Assembly: GCF_036850765.1 (NCBI RefSeq) | Contig: NC_089493.1 | Span: 9,983,632 to 10,047,631 of the forward strand | Length of the DNA stretch: 64,000 nt | Direction of reading: 5' to 3' | Source of the DNA: Saccopteryx bilineata | Taxonomy: Eukaryota > Chordata > Mammalia > Chiroptera > Emballonuridae | Part shown: piece after piece, positions 10,236-20,700 of the stretch | Position numbering within the stretch: position 1 is the first letter of the stretch | Layout of the letters: every line of letters starts with the position of its first letter | The notes under the pieces: model-generated | Database searches by the model: none | What the model was told of the DNA's origin: nothing | The model's input: only the letters and a program-made list of their open reading frames with translations | Made by a program: the position numbers and the translations under genes

Positions 10236-11835
10236 GTTTTGAAATAATTTTTATTTTGGTAAAATAGACACAACGTACAATCTGCCACGTTAATGTGCAC
10301 AGCCCTGTGGCATGAATACACCCACAATCAGCCCTCACCACTATCAAGTTCCAGAACATTTTCATCACCCCCAGAGGGGACTCCACGCCCTATGCCAGTG
10401 ATGGGCAGTCTTTTGAGCTTGGTGTGTCAAAATTCGTCAAAAAACTGAGCATAACTCGAGTGGTATGTCACTTCGAGAAAAAAACCATAATTTTGTGATA
10501 TTTATAACAAAAATGTATAATTGTAATATATAACTGTATTTAATAAACCAAAAACTAATTATTTAACTTATCTGCTTAGTGACTTCTTTGTTCATCTGTC
10601 AGTCAGTTTCTTTTGTTGGTCTTGATATTATTTAACTTGTGTGGGGTGCCGTGAACTAAGATAAGTGAGGGGGAGGGGGAATTCTTTAACTAACCTGCCT
10701 ATTAGTGACTTTTTTGTTGCTGAATTTCATTGGCTAAATCTTCATTTGAAGGTTGGTATTTTGTACACTTCAAGCCCAAGCAAGCACTACTAACTTCATC
10801 TGTCAATCTGTTTCTTTTGTTGGTTTTGATATTATTTAACACTGAGAATAAGGTCTCACAAAAGTACGTAGAGGGAAAAATTGTGAGTAAAGCTATTGCT
10901 ATATTTTTCAGGGTGCTAAAAGTGTCTGGTAATCGGTTCCAGGCACTCTAAATTTCCTGTTCGTAGTGGCACTCCTCTTGATTCTCCAAGCGGCACCTTT
11001 CCAGATTCTCAAGCTTTGACCTGAAGTCAACAAACACCTGAGCCCAGATGTTGTCTTAAAATTCTGCAAGTTGCATCTTATGTAAATTAAGATGGCTGCT
11101 GCTATTTCTAATGGCAGGAAACGGCACCCAAAGCACAGGCCTTCACCTCTCCCAGCCTCCCCCTCACTTATCTCAGTAATGATGGTCAATCAGAAATCCA
11201 CGACACCCCAGAACAGTAGATTGGATGATGGTTGCTGTGGTTATGTGGTTGCTGGTAATGGCAATCACAGGGCCCCCAGAGATGCATCCCCTCCCTCCCT
11301 GCTCCGCCACCGGAAGTGAGGTCAAAGATCCCCTAACGGCCTAACCGGAAGTCCCAGAACTAGGCGCTCTAGGTCTGTTTTGACCTACAGACCTCCGGCA
11401 CAGAGTGTCTGCACTAAAGCAAATGATTTATCCTCGGCTACTGCACCTGGCCATGCAGGAACCGAGGATGAAATGTCCTCAGCATGTGGCCCATACTTCT
11501 CTGGTATGCGGCCGCATGTGGCCACGTGTCATCGAAAATGGCTATGCGTGTCAGTGCCGACACGTGTGTCATAGGTTACCATCACGGCCCTATGCAGTCA
11601 CTCTCGTCCCTACCCCAGCCCCTGGCAACCAGCAATCCACATATTGTCACCATGGACTTAGCTATTCTGGACTTCATAGAAATAGAATCATATAATATGT
11701 CACCTTTTGTGACTGACTTCTTTCACTTAGCATGATGTTTTCGAGGTGCATCCATGTTATAACATGAATCAGTACTTTATTTCTTGTTGTGGCTGAATAA
11801 TATCTCTATTGTGTGGATATGTCATTGTTATAAAG
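10236..11835 (+). mobile_element. L1M 3'UTR, split by the hAT element
   Basis: Left part 10236-10395 (TTTTTATTTTGGTAAAATAG; TCAAGTTCCAGAACATTTTC), right part 11588-11835 (CCCCAGCCCCTGGCAACCAG; TTTCACTTAGCATGATGTTT; GGCTGAATAATATCTCTATT). The two parts join in consensus order if one target copy and the transposon are removed. Non-coding. Confidence 0.82.
10396..11587. mobile_element. Complete non-autonomous hAT transposon, 1.19 kb
   Basis: Left end CAGTGATGGGCAGTC, right end ...TTACCATCACGG (inverse CCGTGATGG). Perfect 8-bp target duplication CCCTATGC at 10388-10395 and 11588-11595, the hAT hallmark. Inside the left third is a diverged direct repeat around TTTCTTTTGTTGGT(C/T)TTGATA (about 10609 and 10811). 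The right part holds two ETS-like CCGGAAGT motifs at about 11311 and 11345 and AAGATGGCTGC near 11089. No transposase domain is recognised; probably an internal-deletion derivative. Confidence 0.9.
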
Positions 11836-12097
11836 TACTGCACCCCAGATTCTGAAAGGCACTGTACCTCATTTCATTGAGTTCATGTAGAGACACACCC
11901 AGTCCAGATGAATTTTGAAGAGTTTTATTAGAGGAGGAGATTTATTAAATATGCTGGCTGCATATGGCTGACACGGGGCATCAGGCCCAAATCATGCAGT
12001 CCCAAAAATAGTTCAGGGGCTGCTTATATACCCTTGATCACACACAGGCTGGGGAGAGCATGACATCATAGTACGAGCTGACAACATTTGTTTAGGG
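11836..12097. other. Unclassified repeat-like sequence
   Basis: GAGTTTTATTAGAGGAGGAG...TTTATTAAATATGCTGGCTG has the look of an antisense LTR polyadenylation region, but neither terminus nor a target duplication was found. Confidence 0.35.
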
Positions 12098-12215
12098 CAG
12101 GGGTCTCAAACTCGCGGCCCACGGGCCACATGCAGACTACCAAACAATTTTGTGTGGCCCACAGACTAATCCACGAAGTTGGATCCTCACTAACAGTTGT
12201 TACTTTCTTTTTTTT
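12098..12215. mobile_element. hAT terminal fragment
   Basis: CAGGGGTCTCAAACTCGCGG is a hAT-type terminus, followed by GGCCCACGGGCCACATGC and TGTGGCCCACAG. The other end is not found; probably truncated or disrupted by the following repeats. Confidence 0.6.
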
Positions 12216-12309
12216 AAATTTTTTTTAAGGTTGGTTTTCTCTTTTTTATTTCTGTCTTTTTTTTTTTTAATTTTTCATGTGTAGAAATTTGAAACTTTTA
12301 CTTAAGTCT

Positions 12310-12534
12310 GTTGATTCTTTATTTATTTATTTATTCATTTTTAGAGAGTAGAGAGAGAGGGTGAGAGAGAGACAGAGAGACAGAGAGAGAGGAGAGACAG
12401 AGAGAGAGAAGGGGGGAGGAGCTGGAAGCATCAACTCCCATATGTGCCTTGACCAGGCAAGCCCAGGGTTTCGAACTGGCGACCTCAGCATTTCCAGGTC
12501 TATGCTTTATCCACTGCGCCACCACAGGTCAGGC
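12310..12534 (-). mobile_element. tRNA-derived SINE type A
   Basis: Antisense, head CACCACAGGTCAGGC, B box TTCGAACTGGC side, TTTATTTATTTATT tail. Placed between repeats of GGTTTTCTCT at 12233 and 12535. Confidence 0.92.
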
Positions 12535-12551
12535 GGTTTTCTCTCTCTCTC

Positions 12552-12944
12552 TCTTTTTTTTTTTTTTTGTATTTTTCTGAAGCTGGAAACGGGGAGAGAC
12601 AGTCAGACAGACTCCCGCATCCTACCAGGATCCACCCAGCGCGCCCACCAGGGGCGATGCTCTGCCCACCAGGGGGCGATGCTCTGCCCCTCTGGGGCGT
12701 CGCTCTGCAGAGACCAGAGCCACTCTAGCGCCTGGGGCAGAGGCCAAGGAGCCATCCCCAGCGCCCGGGCCATCTTTGCTCCAATGGAGCCTTGGCTGCG
12801 GGAGGGGAAGAGAGAGACAGAGAGGAAGGAGTGGGGGGGTGGAGAAGCAAATGGGCGCTTCTCCTATGTGCCCTGGCTGGGAATCGAACCCGGGTCCCCC
12901 ACACGCCAGGCCAACGCTCTACCGCTGAGCCAACCGGCCAGGGC
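12552..12944 (-). mobile_element. tRNA-derived SINE, composite long type (C)
   Basis: About 390 bp. Head on the right, with antisense B-box GGAATCGAACCCGG and CAACGCTCTACCGCTGAGCC; body GGGAGGGGAAGAGAGAGACA; a non-tRNA part with repeated GGCGATGCTCTGCCC units; tail side CTGAAGCTGGAAACGGGGAG. Flanks share GGTTTTCTCT. Confidence 0.88.
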
Positions 12945-12960
12945 CGGTTTTCTCTTTTTT

Positions 12961-13289
12961 AAGTGGATATTTTTTTCTTGTCCTATTCAGTGCTCACCAT
13001 GGTCTCATTGGCTGGTGAACAGTGGTAAAGAGATGGGCCCCGCCCTGCCCTCCAGGGGACCACTGTGTGTGTATGGGGGGGGATGGCTGTGGGGGTGGGG
13101 ATCACTGGAAAGTCAGACTCTGAAAGAAACTTCCACACTCTCCTGGGTGCTGAGAGCTTCGTCCAGTTACTTCTATCTCCGGCCGTGGACAGTGAGAGCT
13201 AAAATTAAGACACAAGATTTCAAGCTCTGTTTAGGGAACCAGAGGGAAAAGTATACAGGCTCTTGGTGTCAGAATCCTAGGTTCTGTCA
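12961..13289. other. Intergenic
   Basis: Unassigned. The long frame 12361-13353 covers this stretch only by chance after running through two SINEs. Confidence 0.5.
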
Positions 13290-13404
13290 CCCGCTCAATG
13301 TGACCTCGAGCAAGCTGTGTAACCTTCCAGAGCCTCAGCTTTCTCATCAATAAAATGGGGATAATCCTATTGCCTTGGGGAGCTACTGTGAAATTTATGC
13401 CAAC
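13290..13404 (+). repeat. MIR SINE
   Basis: GAGCCTCAGCTTTCTCATCA then AATAAAATGGGGATAATCC, MIR core. Cut by the LTR. Confidence 0.8.
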
Positions 13405-14124
13405 TGTAAAGCCAGTAGGCAGGGCCAGAGCAACCATCACAGCAGCCGCCTGGCCCATGCAGGTTCTCATTGGATTCAGACAGTCGGTAAAGAAACAACG
13501 GAGCCACAAACTGGTGGGCCATAGTCTTTAATTCTAGCTTGCACCTGGCGGGCAAGTAAAAACACACACTGGGCTCCAAAACCCACTCACATTCAGTGCT
13601 CACAAAGCCACTGACTTATCCGAGTTTCCTAGAATCAAAGGTTTCTAGCTCACCAGACTTATTCTCCTCAGTTCCCCATCTCCTTCCTCATCCCAGATAC
13701 AAACTCTACACAAACTGGCATCTCACTCAGCACTCTGCCATCTTGGCTGCTTCTCCTGGCCTCCTCCACGTGGCTTCCTTCTGCTCTCTGCTCTGCTCTC
13801 TCCTCTAATGATAATCTCAGGAACCAAGAGCGCAAGCTCTCGTTCTGCCCCCATTTTATATCGTAGCTTCACAAACTTTAATCCAATATACAAAATATAC
13901 AAAACAGGGAAGTCTCTAATACAAAGTCACTTCTCTGAGGCATGATTGGATTGTACCGCCCCACATCAAAACGGGTGGGAAAGGCTTAATCCCAAAACCA
14001 AGCCCCAGGCTACAAGGATTCTGCCTGCCCAGAGAGACACACATTAATATCACCTGGGCAATGGCCTCCACATGGGCAGCGCCACTTTAACAAAGTGAGC
14101 ATAATACATTTTATCTGCCCAACA
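13405..14124 (-). mobile_element. Solo ERV LTR, first subfamily
   Basis: On the + strand TGTAAAGCC...CTGCCCAACA. Perfect 5-bp target duplication CCAAC at 13400-13404 and 14125-14129. Antisense TATA region CATTTTATATCG near 13852 and YY1-like TGCCATCTTGGCTGC at about 13737-13751. Inserted at the end of a MIR. No viral genes. Confidence 0.92.
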
Positions 14125-14129
14125 CCAAC

Positions 14130-14759
14130 AAATCACAAAAGTGAAGCTCTCGCTTGGTGACTGACACTTAGCGGATGCCCAATGAGCATGCTTTTCTGCC
14201 CTTGGGTCAGGAGAGGAAAAAAGAAGTCAAAACAAGGCTGCATTTCTTTCTACTGCAGACCTGCCCAAGGCAGACCCTGACTGGCAGACGGGAATGTTTG
14301 CAGGCTGGGGAGGTGACTGCAGTCGTGAGCCAGGGACAGGCCAGCGACAGGCTGCCTTCCTCTGCTCTGGGTCCCTATTCACCTAGCAGCCGCCTGCTGG
14401 TCGCCTGGGCTTCCCCAGCACCTGCGAGTCTCAGCAGCAAGCCCAGGGCTTCCCTGGCTGCACTGCTTCCCAGGGCTGCCCCGACAACACAGCACAGACT
14501 CTGTGACTTCCCACAGCAGGAAGTCATTCTCCCACGGGGTTGGAGGCTAAAACCCCGAGACCGAGGTGTCGGCAGGGCACTGCGCTCTCTCTCTGAATAC
14601 CCTGGGGAAGAGCCCTTCCTCGCCCCCCTCCCCCAGCCCCCTGCCTTCCCATGGCTTGCCGGATGCACCACCCCAATCTCTGCCCCTGTCCCCACAGGCC
14701 TGTCCCTCGTGTGGCCCCCTCTCCGACTTCCCCCTTCTTACAAGGACGCCGGTCACTGG
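14130..14759. other. Intergenic, GC-rich
   Basis: A 196-aa forward frame starts at 14175 but codon use and the presence of comparable frames on the other strand argue against coding. Nothing recognised. Confidence 0.45.
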
Positions 14760-14900
14760 ATTTAGGGCCCACCCTCATCCAGGATGCTCTTCTCTTAATT
14801 TGATCATATCTGCAAAAACCCTCTTTCCAAATAAGCTCACGCTGGTGGTCCTGGGGACTAGAATGACCACATATCTTGTTAGGGGACACAGTTAAGCCCA
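14760..14900 (-). mobile_element. MLT1-type LTR fragment
   Basis: Antisense words TTAGGGCCCACCCTCATCCA, AATTTGATCATATCTGCAAA, CTTTCCAAATAAGCTCACGC, GGGGACACAGTTAAGCCCAG, the usual MaLR order. Confidence 0.82.
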
Positions 14901-15665
14901 GGGCACTGGCTTGGGACAAAGGCAGGCATGGAAGCAGGTTGTGAGGAGCTCAGGAACGCTCTGGGGAGCCAGCCCTCTCTAAGAAAAAGGACACAAAATA
15001 GGAACACAAGTTCAGACCCAGGGCCTGAGCAGGTGTGGGGTCCTGTAGCCGGAATGTCACGAGCGTTGTGACCAGTCCGCCTCCGAATAAACCTCGTGCA
15101 TCCCGATTCAGTTTCAAGCTCACTACCTGGAGCCCAAGGAACTCAACAGTTAAAAAATGACAAACCATGAAACACTGAGTTTTGTACACAGGCAGACATG
15201 TCTGCGTGTATATTAGAACAGGCCTGAAAGGAAACACATTCGAATTTCAACTGATTATTGGTGGCCGGTGGGGTTGTGGCTGCTTGTTATATTTTCCGTT
15301 TTGCTTATCTAGATGTGCTCGTCTCCCTATGGTGAGTACATATTGCCTTTATCAGCACTGTCGTCGCCTCCACCTGGCAGGCTGGCTCGTCCATTAGAGC
15401 AGGGATGTTTCGGCGACACGCGTGATGAGCTGCACTGCTGGCGGTTGTCACCGATATCCTTCCTGGGACGCGTCATTTCCTCAGGGGCTCCACAGAGCCC
15501 ACAGACCTCTCCTTGGGCTTCCTTGTCCCCCTGTACCCCCATCCCAACATCCCCAACCCAAAAAAACTGCTTTGTACAGCTTGGGAAGGTACCCAGACGG
15601 TGCCCAGAGCGCCCCTGGCCAGTCCACCGACACACAGGGAGGCCCCTCCATGGAGTGTGAGGCAT
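14901..15665. other. Intergenic
   Basis: Nothing recognised; overlapping short frames on both strands. Confidence 0.45.
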
Positions 15666-15935
15666 CGTGGCCTCCGATCTGTTTCTCTGATTTACATCAA
15701 TTTACATTCAGCTCTCGAGTAATCTACATGAAAATCAGGCAGCCGCCATCTATGCCACTGAGATCAGATGAGGCCGCCTGGCCCACGGAGGATGCAGGAG
15801 GATGCAGGAGGATGCAGGAGGATGCTTCCTCACTTCCCAAACCCTGGGCAGATTAATTTGTCAATCAAAACAAGGGCTGGCATTGTAATCATGGTGGCCC
15901 GGCTCTATTTTACTTCCCCCAGATTGGATGGATAC
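15666..15935. promoter_or_regulatory. Candidate conserved non-coding element
   Basis: Repeat-free sequence with TTTACATCAATTTACATTC near 15690-15708 and CAGATTAATTTGTCAATCAA near 15849-15868, the latter running into AACAAGG (SOX/TCF-like). Interrupted by a small GATGCAGGAG tandem repeat. Called from texture only. Confidence 0.35.
15789..15826. repeat. 10-bp tandem repeat
   Basis: GATGCAGGAG repeated about 3.6 times without change. Confidence 0.95.
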
Positions 15936-16183
15936 GTGGGTATGTGCAGTTTATTAACCTGAGTGTTTCATCTAGGTCCATTTTCCATTCCCTTCCCTTC
16001 TCTAAGGAGCCGATAGGTTTTTTCATGTGAGGTTATTGATGCCATTTGCTCGTTCTTTCTCCTAACAGTAATTCACTGAGGTCTTCTATGTACCAGGTCA
16101 CTATGCTAGGTGCCTGGGCCAGAGGTCACTGCCTTGGGCCCTAGCCACACCCAATGTCCCTGATTTTGACTTGTTTTTTTTTT
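15936..16183. other. Intergenic; L2/MIR-like piece
   Basis: TCTATGTACCAGGTCACTAT and GCTAGGTGCCTGGGCC resemble an L2/MIR core. No gene. Confidence 0.4.
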
Positions 16184-16195
16184 AAATAAATGTCA

Positions 16196-16370
16196 GCCTG
16201 ACCTGTGGTGGTGCAGTGAATAAAGCGTCAACCTGGAAATGCTGAGGTCGCCGGTTCAAAACCCTAGGTTTGCCTGGTCAAGGCGCATATGGGAGTTGAT
16301 GCTTCCTGCTCCTCTCCTCATTTCTCTCTCTTCCTCTCTCCTCTCTAAAATGAATAAATAAAAAGTATTA
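16196..16370 (+). mobile_element. tRNA-derived SINE type A
   Basis: Full-length, slightly diverged (A box GGTGCAGTGA; B box GGTTCAAAACC). Target duplication AAATAAATGTCA at 16184-16195 and 16371-16382. Confidence 0.93.
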
Positions 16371-16375
16371 AAATA

Positions 16376-16965
16376 AATGTCAAGGTGGGTAAAACTTACA
16401 TATAATAACATGCATAAACCTCAAGTGTACAACTTGACAAATATCAACATGTGTAGCATGTAACCCCATCACAATCAACATATAGAATATTTTGAGTGTC
16501 CCCAGGAAGCTCCCACACGCCCCTCCCACTCCATATTCTTCCACCCCACCTGAGACAACCATTTCTAATTTCTTTTCCCATTAGTTAGTTTTCTCTGTGT
16601 TTGAACTTCCTAGAAATGGAATTATCCAGGATGTAGGCACAAAAGAGTACATATTGCATAACTGCATTTATAGGAAGTTCACACCCTGACAAAACATATT
16701 TTGGTCATCATCATATTTGTGAAATTCACCTGTGTATCAATATTTGTCCACTTGTGTCACTGTGTAGTACTTAACTGCATGTATACACACCATGACTTAT
16801 TTACCCCTTCCTGGCTGAAGGACTCTTGGGTTGCGTCCAGAGGGAGTCGATTATAAATAAAGCTCCTATAAACATTCCTGCGTGTGTCTTTTGGATGCTC
16901 GCATGCTCATTTCTCTCGAGTATACACCCAAGGAGGGGATGGTTCGAAGGGTCCACCTGTGCTGA
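16376..16965 (+). mobile_element. L1M 3'UTR fragment
   Basis: Diverged words TAAACCTCAAGTGTACAACT, TTCCTAGAAATGGAATTATC, TTGGGTTGCGTCCAGAGGGA, ATAAAGCTCCTATAAACATT, in the order of L1M 3' ends. Non-coding. Confidence 0.75.
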
Positions 16966-17254
16966 GTGGGAATAATACTGCCCGTCCTTGTCTTTTCACT
17001 TCCATCCCCTCGGTCCACGTCTCCTCAAGTCCACGTTCTAATTTTGTTCGTATTTCCCCCACCACCACCTCTATTGGAATCTCACGGTTTAATTTAGGTT
17101 TCTGGCTTGAAAATGAGGACCGGTGCCACTGCAGCCCTCAGGAGATCCGTTTTATCCCCAGCTGTCCTGGGAATTCACTGTGTTCATCTGGGAACATGGC
17201 CTTCCTTCTCCGGAGCTCAGTCACCTGTCCTAGATACGTAAGACCTGAGGTACT

Positions 17255-17460
17255 TTCCAGTTCTGAGAGTTACAGTCTTCTGAGCTCAACCAGTTGGGTG
17301 ACCTTGGACAGGTTACCTCGCTGCTCTAAGCCTCGGGGCATCTTCCTTCGGAATATGGATAACAAAGTGTCTGCTTTCTGATGTTGTCAAGAGAATCAAT
17401 GAGTCAGCAAATGTTCGATACCTGGCACAGAGAAAGTACTCAGAATATCTCAGGGTACCT
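17255..17460 (+). repeat. MIR SINE
   Basis: AGTTGGGTGACCTTGGACAG, CTAAGCCTCGGGGCATCTTC, GAGAATCAATGAGTCAGCAA in MIR order, ending with a CCTGGCACAGAGAAAGTACT 3' word. Confidence 0.8.
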
Positions 17461-17498
17461 ACTGCAGCGAAACCTCCAATAACCTACTATCTCTAGAG

Positions 17499-17702
17499 CA
17501 GCGGTTCTCAACCTGTGGGTCGCGACCCAGTGGGGGTCGAACGACCAAAACATGGGGGTCGCCTAAAGCCATCGGAAATACATATTTTATTTAAAAAATG
17601 TATTGTATAATAAATATGTATTTTTCGATGGCTTTAGGCGACCCCCGTGTTTTGGTCGTTCGACCCCCACCGGGGTCACAACCCACAGGTTGAGAACCGC
17701 TG
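17499..17702. mobile_element. SPIN-type hAT MITE
   Basis: 204 bp with near-perfect long inverted repeats: left CAGCGGTTCTCAACCTGTGG, right CCACAGGTTGAGAACCGCTG, continuing through GTCGCCTAAAGCCATCG and its inverse into an AT-rich loop. Flanks CTCTAGAG (17491-17498) and CTCTACAG (17703-17710) are an 8-bp hAT-style duplication matching at 7 of 8. The terminal sequence is that of SPIN (Space Invader) non-autonomous elements. Confidence 0.93.
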
Positions 17703-17710
17703 CTCTACAG

Positions 17711-18269
17711 GCAAAGCCCTTGCCCACCTGTCCGGCAGGTGTTCCATGCTTACCTGTGACTGGGCGCCCAGGTAGGAACTTCTCTGACCAGGTGTTGCCA
17801 CGGACCCCAGCTCACATTTTGATCTTGATTTCTACTTTTTTTCTCATCTGGGAGAGGGAGGAAGGAGAACGCGTTAAAAACACTTATTTTCCCCAAAGTA
17901 ACTTAACATTTTAAACAGTTTTTTCTATATTTGCCAGAGGAAACATTAAACTGCACTTTGTCGGAATTTTGAAGATGTATACTGTACCTTTGCTAGTCTA
18001 GCTAATAACATGATCCGAAGAAGTTAGATTTTTTTTTTCAATTCAGTAGACAATGTGATACACTGTCACAGAAAGATATTTGAGAAACCTTGGAAACAGT
18101 TTCCTAGAATTTCATCAGGCTTGGCTTCCTACCTTCATGCAACTTTTACTATAGAAAATAGAGCTAAGCTGGACCATCCAAATTGAGCTCGGTGTTTTTC
18201 TCAAAATGGAAATAGTGTTCTTATTGTTTCTGAGTGTGTGGGATGTGGCAGGTGCCGGCGTTAGCCGCC
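17711..18269. other. Intergenic
   Basis: Nothing recognised beyond low-complexity T tracts. Confidence 0.45.
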
Positions 18270-18440
18270 CAGCCTTCCTCCCTGGAGAGGTGGGACAGGT
18301 CGCCACCCCGGCCCTCCTCCCTGGAGAGGTGGGACAGGTCGCCACCCCGGCCCTCCTCCCTGGAGAGGTGGGACAGGTCGCCCACTTTCGCAGCCCTCCT
18401 CCCTGGAGAGGTGGGACAGGTCGCCCACTTTCGCAGCCCG
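18270..18440. repeat. Minisatellite, 39/43-bp units, 4 copies
   Basis: CCCTGGAGAGGTGGGACAGG repeats at about 18281, 18320, 18359 and 18402. The first two units end CCACCCCGGCCCTCCT (39 bp); the last two carry CCCACTTTCGCAGCCC (43 bp). Two variant unit types are segregated in blocks. Confidence 0.95.
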
Positions 18441-19860
18441 CTCCTGCCAGAGGCTCTTCCTGAGCCTCGTCGTGGTTTTTCTACAGACTCAGTTGAACCT
18501 GTATGCTTTGCAGTTTTTCTAACAGTCTAACCCCTTCACTGTGCCTCCCCATCCCTGAAGACCCCTCCACAAGCCAAGTGGAGCCTTCCTCGGACATCTG
18601 GGGCCCAGGCCCCCTGGACCCTCCTAAAAGTGTCTTAGTTATAAAAAATCTTTCCCTGGGTTCCCCAGCCCTGGAGTCAGTAGCTGCTTCTTACCGTTTT
18701 CTTTTTACCCTTTTTGTTACTCGGGAAACAACTTTATGCCTAGTTGACCCATCCTCGATGTCAAAGCCTCTCTGTCTCCTGACTGGCCCCACGGGTACAC
18801 CCACGGCAGACTTTCTGGTCCCCAGTTTCAGCCACGGGCGAGTCGCTTCGCGTCATGGAGCCATGCTTTTCTGACGAGGGAGGTAGACAGAATTAGGAGA
18901 GAACACCCATCAGCACAGAGCGGCTGGTCAGGTTCTGCCCCGGAGTCCTCTCTTCTGGAAGCTTCTTGCACCCTCCAGGCTGATTACTGTCCTCTGAATC
19001 GTGACCACATGCCTTCCTATCCTTTGCTCCTCCATTCATCCCATGAGCATCTGGTGAGCACTGTCAGGGACTGAGTTGTATCGCAAAGGCTGCAGGCTCA
19101 CAGGCGCGTGGCCCTGATTTGCAGGTGGACCTGGCCGATGCCCCTTATTTCCATTCTCCCAGAAACAAATCCATCGTGTGTCGTGCCTGGCACACAGCAG
19201 GTGCACGAGCAATGTCTGCTGACAAGGGATGCGTGAGGAAAGGAGCGGCTGGGAGCACTTTGCAAACTGTAAAGCACGGTCCACACGTTCTCTGTTGTCA
19301 CCTTGAGGCCGTCTCTTCCCAGGCCTCTCTCCTCGGACTGAAGGGCCATTGGAGGAAACTCTAGCTGCAGCTCAAACCCCAAATCCCATTCCACTGCTGG
19401 CCAGAGTTGACCCCAGCTTCCCCCGACCCACCTGTGAGTGGCAGCGAGCAGAATGTCCCTCCAAGGGGACCGTCTTGCTGTGAAGGGCGGGTGGACGGGC
19501 CGTCACTCGCGTCTCTGCCATGCCCCCGGTTCTCCTTTCCCTTCAGTGCAGAGACCCCCCGAGAAAGTTCAACTGCTTTCCGTGTTGTTTCCAGTGGACC
19601 CCATCCTCCCTATCTCTCCGGGAGCTCGTTAAAGCAGGAGGACCGGCAGAGGGTGTGGCAGAGTCTTCAACCCTCCGATCCCACCGCCCAACTGCACAGC
19701 AAGGGACTGACCCCTTACACTCATGAGTTAAGCAGTTCTTCTTCAAAAAGCTCTAAAATTAAAAAAAAAAAAAACGTATAGGAAAGAAGAGGGGAAGAAC
19801 CCACTGTGTTTATAGGGAAAGTGGTCCACATTCCCGCCGTGTGGAGCACTGAGTGTCCTG
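18441..19860. other. Intergenic; L2-like piece
   Basis: L2-like 3' end near 19140-19240 (GTCGTGCCTGGCACACAGCA). Short A tract at about 19760-19775. No gene. Confidence 0.5.
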
Positions 19861-20700
19861 GAAGCTGCAGTACCTGGCCCGCTTCCCTGCTATATTATAG
19901 AGCAGGGGAGCCAAGTTCCCTTCTCAATGTCTATAAATAAAGCGCTCTCTCCACAAGCAATTAGGTGGAAGCATTTTTCCGACCAGCATGCATATGAGTT
20001 TCTCTTCTCCACAGAGGCACATCAGATCGGAGATGTTAGTTTAAGTCCATTGCTATGTGTAATAATAATAATGTTTTCACAGCATCTACTTCCTCTCTCT
20101 CCAAACTCCCCCTTCCCTGCCCCTTCTAGGTTTTATGTGGAAATTCTACCTAGAAACCGGCAGGCACAGCATCCAAAAAGTCTTCCAATTTAAGACATTT
20201 AGAAGCACGGGGGATTTTGTTTCTTCTGTCGCAGGCAGAAGGCTCCATTTCTGATCTCCCGGGACAGCCAGTGTAGTCTTCATTTCCTGATAATAAGAGC
20301 TATGCAAGCGCTCACATTTCCCTCTTCACCTTGTCTGCCAGGTAGCTCAGACCAGCAATTGCTTATATAGTCAGTGCCTCCGAGTCCTCTATTTTCCTAA
20401 TTCCTGACTTGACCTTTGTTTATCCTTTCTAAGACTAAATTTCAGCATTAGCTTACACATTATGTCTTCAGAAAGAGGCAGGGTGCAAAGAAATAACAGT
20501 TTTTAAATAGTTTTCACTTTAGTGGCTGCTGCTCTTAGAATGGAATCTCAGGATGAAGGAGGCACAGGACCTGGACTGACAGAAAAAGCCAGGACAGAAG
20601 GGAGAAGAGGAGGAAAAGGACCTCGAGAGGGCATGGACTGGGCGTCTTGCATTAAGTAAGCACTTAAAGTAAGTTTTTAACAATGTAAGGCTCACAGCAG
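19861..20700. promoter_or_regulatory. Candidate conserved non-coding block
   Basis: Repeat-free sequence with non-random-looking AT-rich words (CCAGCATGCATATGAG near 19983, TCCTGATAATAAGAGC near 20285, GCAATTGCTTATATAG near 20356, CCTTTGTTTATCC near 20412, a TCF/FOX-like site). Could be a long-range element for GSC; no functional evidence in the sequence. Confidence 0.3.

Noticed and set aside
12361..13353. Longest open frame in the window (330 codons, +)
   Set aside because: It runs through the GA-rich tail and body of one antisense SINE, all of a second, then into unique sequence. No domain; the frame is created by low-complexity sequence.
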